NCBI GenBank assembly: GCA_035690905.1
Contig: DASSKA010000220.1
Coordinates: forward strand, 1 to 45,444
Length of the DNA stretch: 45,444 nucleotides
Source: DASSKA01 sp035690905
GTDB taxonomy: Bacteria; Actinomycetota; Actinomycetes; Propionibacteriales; Nocardioidaceae
Direction: 5' to 3'
Under the pieces are notes generated by a model. It worked only from the letters and a program-made list of their open reading frames with translations, was not told the origin of the DNA and ran no database searches. Below, piece by piece: positions 26,066 through 32,286 of the stretch. The translations under genes and the position numbers were made by a program. The stretch's first letter is position 1; every line of letters begins with the position of its first letter.

Positions 26066-28953
26066 CGGCGCTGCCTCCTGCTCGGGACCGCGAGCACGGC
26101 GACCACCAGCAGGACGAGCGCCTCGACGCCGAGCAGCAACGGTCGCCAGGAGCCCGCCGGTGACGCGAGTGCCGCGGCGCTGGGCGGGGCCTGGACCTGC
26201 CAGGCGCGGGAGCCGCGGCGCACCGCGCTGGCGAAGTTCAGCCCGCTCAGGCTGTCCAGGTTGCCCGCCAGCCGCGGGTCGGCCGGCGGCGGCAGGTAGA
26301 TGAACCGCACGCCGTGCCGGGCCAGCGCGGTGACGTCGCTGGGGTCGGGACCGGTCGCCAGGTCGCCCACCAGCCGGGTCATCGGCCGGTCCGCCCGCAC
26401 GGTGGGCAGCACGCTGTCGTCGCCGAGCCGGAAGCCGTCGCCGCGGAGCACCTGGTACACGAAGCCGTCGCCCCTGCTGCCCTGGATCACCAGCACCCCG
26501 TGCGTCGGTGAGGACTGGGCGGCCTCGCTCATGTACGTGGGCACCGGGTCGGCCGTACGGCGGTCGAGCGGCCCCTGCACCCCGGTCACCAGCCACCAGA
26601 CCAGACCGGCCACCGGCGACAACAGCGCCACGACCACCACGAGCACCCCGAGCGGCTGCCGAAAGCCGAAGCTGGAGCCGGAGAGCCGGGAGACGATGTC
26701 CGTGCCGGACACGGTCGCGGCGCAGACGGCGGCGCCGGAGGCGACCAGGAGCGGCAGCCCCCACCACACCGGCTGAGCGGTGACGTGGCCGCGGGGAGCG
26801 AACTGGTGGCCGGCGAGCAGCGCCATCGCACCCAGCGCGACCACCAGCACCGCCCACGCGGGCAGCACCTTCGCCCGTGTGTCGCGCCGGGCGAGCGCGG
26901 CGACCGCCGCGGCCACCACGCCGGCACTGAGCCATCCCGGTGCGGCCGCGAGGTCGGCGACCCGTCCGAGGGCCAAGGCGGCCACCGAGGGCGACGCCGT
27001 GATCCGGGGTGCGGGCAGGCCCGCTTCGAAGAGCCACGCGACCGGACCGTCGTTGACGGTTGCCTGCCAGGACCAGGGCAGCAGCAGCACCGGGACCGCC
27101 GCGCAGCAGGCCAGGACCGGCCCCCAGGCGCTCGGCCGGGACCAGGCCCGCGGCGACCGCACCAGTCCGGCCACAACACCCACCACGGCCACCGCGACGG
27201 CGATGAGCCAGCCGAGCGGCGCGAAGGCCGTCACCAGTGCGAGCAGCAGGGCGGTGCGCCACGCCGCCCGCCAGCGGCGGTCGGTGGAGAACCCGAGCGA
27301 GAGCCGCAGCGCCGCCTTGGCAGCCCAGGGCAGGATCACCGCGGCGGCGACGGTGCCGAGCCGGCCCTGTCCCACCGCCCCGCACAGCACCGGGACCAGG
27401 CCGTAGGCCACCGCACCCCACACCGAGGGAAGCCGCGCCCCGGTGAGCTCGATGAGCAGCCGGTAGGCCCCGAACGCTGCGAGCGGCACGACGAAGAAGA
27501 AGAGCAGGTCGATCAGCAGCCACGCCTTGGCGAACAGGATCGTCCCCAGCACTGCCAGGGGCAGCACGTACGGCGCCGTCGCCGCCCCGGAGCCGACACC
27601 CACCCGGTGCCAGGACTCGAGGTAGAGCCGCCACCAGTCCAGCGCGCTCGACGGCGTCGGCAGCAGCGCTCCGCCCGACAGGCTGCCCGGCCCGTACAGA
27701 CCCCGCGCGCACACCAGGGCGGCCACACAGAGCACGGCGAAGGTGAGCGCTGCAGGGCTGCCGACCAGCCGGGCCAGCAGGCCGGTGTCGGCCGGCAGGT
27801 TCTGGGCCTCGGCCGGGACCGGGCCGGTCTCGGGCGGTCCGGTCTCGGAGGGTCCGCTCCGCGCGGCGCGCCGGGCAGACAGGTCGCCGGCCTGGTGGAC
27901 CACGGCCAGCATCAGGTCGGCGACGAAGTCGAGGCCGTGCCGATAGGGCAGCCACACCGGCGGCAGGAGGTGCCGCACCTGCCCGGGGCGGACCCGGGCG
28001 GTTCGCCTCCGCCTCAGCCGCCCCGCGACGATCCGGTCGGGCCGGGCGTACGTCGCCGCGAGTGCAGCCAGCTCGTCCCACGACTCGCGAGGCGCCCGGA
28101 CGAGCAGGAACCCGAGGGCCCGCACCAGGCTGCCGAGAAGCAGCCGGACCACCTGCACCGGCAGCACCAGCGCCGAGCAGCCGACGAGCAGGGTGTACAG
28201 GGCGGCGCGTCTCTGGCTGCGGCGCGGTCTGCGCCCGGAGAGCCGGGTACGACGGACGCCGTGCTGCGCCGCCTCGAGGTGGAAGACGACCGACTCGGGG
28301 ACCACCAGGCATCGGTGCCCGGCCCGCGCCGCCCGCCAGCCGAAGTCGATGTCGTTGCCGAACAGCGGGAGACGCGGGTCGAAGCCGCCCAGCTCCTCGA
28401 GCACGGAGCGTTTCACCAGCATCCCGGCGGTGTTTACGGCGAGCACCTGTCGCCGGTGGTCGTGCTGGCCCTGGTCGTACTCGCCGCGCTCGAGGCCGGT
28501 CTCCCGCTGCCCGGTGCCGCTGATGGTGACCCCGATCTCGAGCAGGTGCCGCAGCGACGGCCACTCCCGCAGCTTGGGGCCGAGGATCGAGACGGAGCGG
28601 TTCTCCCGGGCGGCGTCGAGAAGCGCCTCGAGCGCACCGGGCGCAGGCGCGCTGTCGTCGTGCAGCAGCCAGACCCAGTCCGGCTCCTCCTCCTCCGACG
28701 TACCGGCCTGAGACGTACGGGCGACGTGCGCGAGCCCGGCCGCCACCGCCGCCGGGAAGGAGGCGTCGTCCCCGAGGGCCACCACGTCGTCCGCGCCGAG
28801 CCCGGAGCGGAGCACCGCGAGGCTGCCGTCGGTGCTCCCGGTGTCGACGACCACGATCCGGTCCGGAACCTTGGTCTGCTGGGCCAGCCCACCGAGCACG
28901 GCGGGAAGCCACCGGACCCCGTTGTGGCTGACCAGCAGCGCAGTTACCGTCAC
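26062..28953 (-). CDS. Large membrane glycosyltransferase: GT2 domain fused to a multi-span membrane region
   Basis: The 963-residue protein begins at GTG 28953 with a GT-A family 2 domain (residues 1-300). Features are TALLVSHNGVRWLPAVLGGL, the nucleotide-binding VVVDTGSTDGS, the DxD-like LLHDDSAPAPGAL, acceptor-site NTAGMLVKR and GNDIDFGWRAARAGH. The remaining 600 residues hold about 12 predicted membrane helices and an extracellular loop domain near the C-terminus, with MTRLVGDLATGPDPSDVTALARHGVRFIYLP. This layout suggests a transferase using nucleotide sugars inside and acting on, or moving, a lipid-linked glycan. Substrate is unknown. It is coupled to DUF5719 and lies 64 bp downstream of whiB2, with its own TAGGCT -10. 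Confidence 0.88.
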   Translation of the reverse strand: MTVTALLVSHNGVRWLPAVLGGLAQQTKVPDRIVVVDTGSTDGSLAVLRSGLGADDVVALGDDASFPAAVAAGLAHVARTSQAGTSEEEEPDWVWLLHDDSAPAPGALEALLDAARENRSVSILGPKLREWPSLRHLLEIGVTISGTGQRETGLERGEYDQGQHDHRRQVLAVNTAGMLVKRSVLEELGGFDPRLPLFGNDIDFGWRAARAGHRCLVVPESVVFHLEAAQHGVRRTRLSGRRPRRSQRRAALYTLLVGCSALVLPVQVVRLLLGSLVRALGFLLVRAPRESWDELAALAATYARPDRIVAGRLRRRRTARVRPGQVRHLLPPVWLPYRHGLDFVADLMLAVVHQAGDLSARRAARSGPSETGPPETGPVPAEAQNLPADTGLLARLVGSPAALTFAVLCVAALVCARGLYGPGSLSGGALLPTPSSALDWWRLYLESWHRVGVGSGAATAPYVLPLAVLGTILFAKAWLLIDLLFFFVVPLAAFGAYRLLIELTGARLPSVWGAVAYGLVPVLCGAVGQGRLGTVAAAVILPWAAKAALRLSLGFSTDRRWRAAWRTALLLALVTAFAPLGWLIAVAVAVVGVVAGLVRSPRAWSRPSAWGPVLACCAAVPVLLLPWSWQATVNDGPVAWLFEAGLPAPRITASPSVAALALGRVADLAAAPGWLSAGVVAAAVAALARRDTRAKVLPAWAVLVVALGAMALLAGHQFAPRGHVTAQPVWWGLPLLVASGAAVCAATVSGTDIVSRLSGSSFGFRQPLGVLVVVVALLSPVAGLVWWLVTGVQGPLDRRTADPVPTYMSEAAQSSPTHGVLVIQGSRGDGFVYQVLRGDGFRLGDDSVLPTVRADRPMTRLVGDLATGPDPSDVTALARHGVRFIYLPPPADPRLAGNLDSLSGLNFASAVRRGSRAWQVQAPPSAAALASPAGSWRPLLLGVEALVLLVVAVLAVPSRRQRR

Positions 28954-28961
28954 GGGGGACC

Positions 28962-28967
28962 AGCCTA
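28962..28967 (-). promoter_or_regulatory. Leaderless-type -10 TAGGCT for the GT2 gene
   Basis: TAGGCT on the minus strand lies 8 nt before GTG 28953 in the 64-bp gap after whiB2. There is no Shine-Dalgarno, and no terminator is obvious between whiB2 and this gene. Confidence 0.45.
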
Positions 28968-29017
28968 ACCAGGACCGATCCGGCCGCCGCGGGGGGAGAC
29001 GGGTCAGCCGCAGCGGG

Positions 29018-29272
29018 TCAGACGGCGCGCTTCTTGAGCTTGCGGCGCTCCCGCTCCGACAGCCCGCCCCAGATGCCGAACCGCTCGTCGTGAGCGAGGG
29101 CGTACTCCAGGCACTGCGCCCTCACCTCGCAGGTCAGGCAGACCCGCTTGGCCTCCCTGGTGGAGCCGCCCTTCTCGGGAAAGAACGCCTCCGGGTCGGT
29201 CTGCGCACACAGCGCGCGCTCCTGCCAACCCAAGTCCTCGGCGTCTCCGTCGAGCTGCATCAGTTCTCGCAC
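29018..29272 (-). CDS. whiB2: WhiB-family iron-sulfur transcription regulator (WhiB2/WhmD type)
   Basis: WhiB proteins carry a [4Fe-4S] cluster and act with the main sigma factor; the WhiB2/WhmD branch is needed for septation. The 84-residue form starts at GTG 29272; ATG 29260 would give 80 residues. Cluster cysteines are C22, C45, C48 and C54 (C-x22-C-x2-C-x5-C), followed by the G[IV]WGG turn (GIWGG, 66-70) and the basic C-terminal SERERRKLKKRAV DNA-binding tail. The ALCAQTDPEAFFPEKGGSTREAK stretch is diagnostic of this branch. Synteny with Rv3260c, divergent from fbiA, agrees. The upstream region holds small inverted repeats (GACGCT-CTC-AGCGTC at 29322-29336 and GACCCG/CGGGTC at 29288-29310) and one GTCACAGGG half-site on the minus strand (29372-29364). 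Confidence 0.95.
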   Translation of the reverse strand: MRELMQLDGDAEDLGWQERALCAQTDPEAFFPEKGGSTREAKRVCLTCEVRAQCLEYALAHDERFGIWGGLSERERRKLKKRAV

Positions 29273-29470
29273 GGTCCTCGCCCCTTCGACCCGTGAGACC
29301 CTTGCGGGTCCCGTCCCATATGACGCTCTCAGCGTCGATTCGAACCATAGTGCCGATTCCTCGGCCCTGTGACCGAAATGAAGAACACTGCTGAAATTAC
29401 ATGCCTGTCGCAGCACGCAAGTCAAGCCCGGATCTGGTATAGGCCCGACACGCCAGAGGAGTTGACCCAG

Positions 29471-29488
29471 GTGGGCCATTGCGGTTAG
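29471..29488 (+). other. Possible 5-codon upstream ORF before fbiA
   Basis: GTG GGC CAT TGC GGT TAG (29471-29488) follows a GAGGAG sequence at a workable distance and ends 9 nt before the fbiA ATG. fbiA itself lacks a clear Shine-Dalgarno. It could be a short leader cistron or a chance string. Confidence 0.2.
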
Positions 29489-29497
29489 AGACCGTCC

Positions 29498-30493
29498 ATG
29501 ACAATGACCATCCCGGCGCGGATCACCGTGCTCTCCGGCGGCGTCGGCGGGGCCCGGTTCCTCCAGGGGCTGCTCCACGCCGTGCGCGACGACGAGGTCA
29601 CCGTGACCGTGGTGGCGAACACCGCGGACGACATCTGGCTGCACGGCCTCAAGGTGTGCCCGGACCTGGACACCGTGATGTACACGCTCGGCGGCGGGAT
29701 CGACGGGGAACGCGGCTGGGGCCGCTCCGACGAGAGCTGGCACGCCAAGGAGGAGCTGGAGGCGTACGGCGTGCAGCCCACCTGGTTCGGCCTCGGGGAC
29801 CGGGACCTGGCCACCCACCTGGTGCGCACCCAGATGATCGAGGCCGGCTACCCGCTGTCCCAGGTCACGGCCGCGCTGTGCGAGCGCTGGAGGCCCGGGG
29901 TGACACTGCTGCCCATGTCGGACGACCGGGTCGAGACGCACGTCGTGGTCGACGACGCCGATGAGCCGTCCGGCCGCCGCGCCGTGCACTTCCAGGAGTA
30001 CTGGGTGCGGCTGCACGCGGCCGTGCCGGCCCGCACGGTCATCCCCCTCGGCGTGGAGAAGGCGGCCCCGGCGCCGGGGGTGCTGGAAGCGGTCGCGGGC
30101 GCGGACCTGATCCTCATCCCGCCGTCCAACCCGGTGGTGTCGGTGGGCACCATCCTCGCCGTGCCGGGTATCCGTGACGCGCTGAGGAACGCGACGGCGC
30201 CGGTGGTGGGCCTGTCCCCCATCGTCGCCGGCCAGCACGTGCGCGGGATGGCCGCCCAGCTCCTGCAGGCGATCGGCGTCGAAGTGAGTGCCGCGGCAGT
30301 CGCCGAGCACTACGGGCCGCGCACCCGGGACGGGATCCTGGACGGCTGGCTGGTCGACTCCGCCGACGCCGCGGCGGTCTCGCGTGTGCAGGCGTCCGGG
30401 ATCGCCTGCCGGGCGGTGCCGCTGATGATGACCGACCCGGACGCCACCGCACAGATGGCCCACGCGGCCTTCGCCCTGGCCGGTGTGCGATGA
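29498..30493 (+). CDS. fbiA: 2-phospho-L-lactate transferase-type enzyme FbiA/CofD (F420 synthesis)
   Basis: FbiA transfers the activated C3 unit (phosphoenolpyruvyl- or lactyl-guanosine diphosphate, depending on the lineage) onto the deazaflavin FO, giving (dehydro-)F420-0. The 331-residue protein has the CofD signatures LSGGVGGARFLQGL (12-25), VVANTADDIWLHGLKVCPDLDTVMYTL with the FO/metal site (38-64), and LILIPPSNPVVSVGTILAVPGIRDAL (208-233). ATG 29498 is the first; M3 at 29504 is also possible. It overlaps fbiB by 4 nt (ATGA) and is divergent from whiB2, exactly as Rv3260c-Rv3261-Rv3262. The organism therefore makes coenzyme F420 and probably has F420-dependent reductases elsewhere. Confidence 0.96.
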   Translation: MTMTIPARITVLSGGVGGARFLQGLLHAVRDDEVTVTVVANTADDIWLHGLKVCPDLDTVMYTLGGGIDGERGWGRSDESWHAKEELEAYGVQPTWFGLGDRDLATHLVRTQMIEAGYPLSQVTAALCERWRPGVTLLPMSDDRVETHVVVDDADEPSGRRAVHFQEYWVRLHAAVPARTVIPLGVEKAAPAPGVLEAVAGADLILIPPSNPVVSVGTILAVPGIRDALRNATAPVVGLSPIVAGQHVRGMAAQLLQAIGVEVSAAAVAEHYGPRTRDGILDGWLVDSADAAAVSRVQASGIACRAVPLMMTDPDATAQMAHAAFALAGVR

Positions 30494-31524
30494 GCGGCCC
30501 CGTGCCGGCCGCCGCCGGGCAGGTCACGCTGCTTCCGGTGCGCGGGCTCGGCCAGGTCGTCGCCGGCGACGACCTGGCCGCCGCACTGTGCGCGGCCGCA
30601 GACCTCCGTGACGGCGACGTGCTGGTGGTGACCAGCAAGGTGGTCAGCAAGGCCGATGGCCTGGTGCGGCGTACCGACAAGGCGTCGGCGGTGGTCGCCG
30701 AGACCGACCGGGTGCTGGCGAGACGGGGGGGCACCGCCGTCGTCCGTAACCTCCAGGGGCTGGTGATGGCCGGCGCGGGGGTCGACGCGTCGAACACCGA
30801 GCCGGGGACGGTGGTCCTGCTGCCCCGCGACCCCGACGGCTCGGCCCGCCGTCTCCGGGAGGCGGTGTCGGAACTGTCCGGGTGCAACGTCGCCGTGGTG
30901 GTCAGCGACACCTGCGGACGGGCCTGGCGCACCGGCCAGGTCGACATCGCCGTCGGCGCTGCCGGGCTGGAGGTGGTCCACGACTACGTCGGCCGCGTGG
31001 ACGGCTACGGCAACCCGCTGACGGTGACCGTGGCTGCGGTAGCCGACGAGCTGGCCTCCGCCGCCGACCTCGTCAAGGGCAAGCTGGCCGGCTGCCCGGC
31101 CGCGGTGGTCCGCGGCCTGGACCCGCTGGTGCTGCCCGCCGGCCTGCACGGCCCGGGAGCGCAGGCAATGATCCGTGACGAGGCCGACGACCTGTTCGGG
31201 TACGGCGCGCGCGACGCCGTCGCCCACGCGCTGCGCGCGGACCCTGAGGATCTCCGCGGTTTCGGAGGCCCGTGCACCGCCGAGGAGCTGGTGACCGCGC
31301 TCGGCGCGCCCGAAGGGGGCTCCTGCGCGGCGGTCCCCGACGGCTCTGCGGTGGAGGTCGCTCTTCCGGCCGTCACCGACCTGGAGTCCGCGCACCGGGC
31401 CGGCCTGCTCGAGGGGCGGCTCACCGCGGCGGCGTTCGCGTGCGGCTGGGTCCGGGACCCGGAGCGGCCCGACCCGGAGCTGCCCGGCACGATCCGGTTC
31501 CGGCCTGGTCTCTCCCTAGACTGA
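30490..31524 (+). CDS. fbiB: F420-0:gamma-glutamyl ligase FbiB/CofE, without the nitroreductase domain
   Basis: CofE adds the gamma-linked glutamate tail to F420-0 using GTP. Residues 1-245 form a complete CofE domain: LPVRGLGQVVAGDDLAAALC, VLVVTSKVVSKADG, VSDTCGRAWRTGQVDIAVGAAGL and DYVGRVDGYGNPLTVT. The total of 344 residues is about 100 shorter than mycobacterial FbiB, whose C-terminal FMN nitroreductase domain reduces dehydro-F420-0. The remaining tail of about 100 residues (from FGYGARDAVAHALR) shows no recognisable FMN site. The reductase step must be encoded elsewhere or a different precursor is used. It is coupled to fbiA by ATGA and followed 5 nt later by the TIGR03089 gene. Confidence 0.94.
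   Translation: MSGPVPAAAGQVTLLPVRGLGQVVAGDDLAAALCAAADLRDGDVLVVTSKVVSKADGLVRRTDKASAVVAETDRVLARRGGTAVVRNLQGLVMAGAGVDASNTEPGTVVLLPRDPDGSARRLREAVSELSGCNVAVVVSDTCGRAWRTGQVDIAVGAAGLEVVHDYVGRVDGYGNPLTVTVAAVADELASAADLVKGKLAGCPAAVVRGLDPLVLPAGLHGPGAQAMIRDEADDLFGYGARDAVAHALRADPEDLRGFGGPCTAEELVTALGAPEGGSCAAVPDGSAVEVALPAVTDLESAHRAGLLEGRLTAAAFACGWVRDPERPDPELPGTIRFRPGLSLD
31517..31522 (+). promoter_or_regulatory. Leaderless-type -10 TAGACT for the TIGR03089 gene
   Basis: TAGACT lies in the last codons of fbiB, 7 nt before ATG 31530. It could express the downstream gene without the F420 operon. Confidence 0.45.
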
Positions 31525-31529
31525 CGAGC

Positions 31530-32282
31530 ATGCCCGCGTCCACCGTGCCCGAGACCGTCTCCTCCCTGGTGCGCGAGGATGCCGCCCGTCCGTTGCTGAC
31601 CTTCTACGACGACGCCACCGGTGAACGGGTGGAGCTCTCGGTGGCCACCTTCGCCAACTGGGTGGCCAAGACCGCCTCGCTGGCGCTGGACGAGCTCGAC
31701 GTCGAGCCGGGAACGTTGGCGCTCCTCGACCTGCCCACCCACTGGCTCGGCGCGGTCTGGCTGGTGGCCGCCTGGACGGCCGGCTACCGCGTCAGCACCG
31801 ACCCGGCCGACGCCGATCGGGCCGGGCTGGTGGTGTGCGGGCCGTCGTCGCTGGCACAGCATGCTGCGGCCGCCGACCGGGTCCCCGTGGTGGCGCTGTC
31901 GCTGCGGCCGCTCGGTGGCCGGTTCACCGACCCGCTGCCGCCTGGCGTGACCGACTACGGTGCGGTGGTGCTGGCACAACCGGACGCGTTCGTGCCACTG
32001 GCACCGCCGCAGCCGGCGTCGCCGGCGTGGGAGGAGCGCGGGGAGGCACTGACCCAGCAGGGGCTGCTGGCGATGGGTGGTGCCGACCCAGCGGTGGACG
32101 AGGGTGGCCGGCTGCTCACCGACGTCAACCCGTGCTCCCGACAGGGCGCGGTGCTGATCGCGTCGCTGTTGGACCGGTCGGCCGGAGCGGTCCTGGTCGC
32201 CAACCCCGACGAAGCGTCTTGGCCGAGCCGGTTCGCCCAGGAGCGGGCGACCGCCGAGCTACGGGCGACCCGGGCCGGCTGA
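31530..32282 (+). CDS. TIGR03089-family protein (truncated AMP-binding enzyme-like)
   Basis: The 250-residue protein (MPASTVPETVSSLVREDAAR) matches the actinobacterial TIGR03089 family. Its N-terminus resembles the first part of acyl-CoA/AMP-forming synthetases (PLLTFYDDATGERVELSVATFANWVAKTASLALDELDVEPGTLALLDLPTHW). The adenylate-forming P-loop and the C-terminal lid are missing, so ligase activity is not expected. The family is conserved next to fbiAB or LCP genes; the function is unknown. It ends 4 bp from the convergent amidase stop. Confidence 0.85.
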   Translation: MPASTVPETVSSLVREDAARPLLTFYDDATGERVELSVATFANWVAKTASLALDELDVEPGTLALLDLPTHWLGAVWLVAAWTAGYRVSTDPADADRAGLVVCGPSSLAQHAAAADRVPVVALSLRPLGGRFTDPLPPGVTDYGAVVLAQPDAFVPLAPPQPASPAWEERGEALTQQGLLAMGGADPAVDEGGRLLTDVNPCSRQGAVLIASLLDRSAGAVLVANPDEASWPSRFAQERATAELRATRAG

Positions 32283-32286
32283 CACC

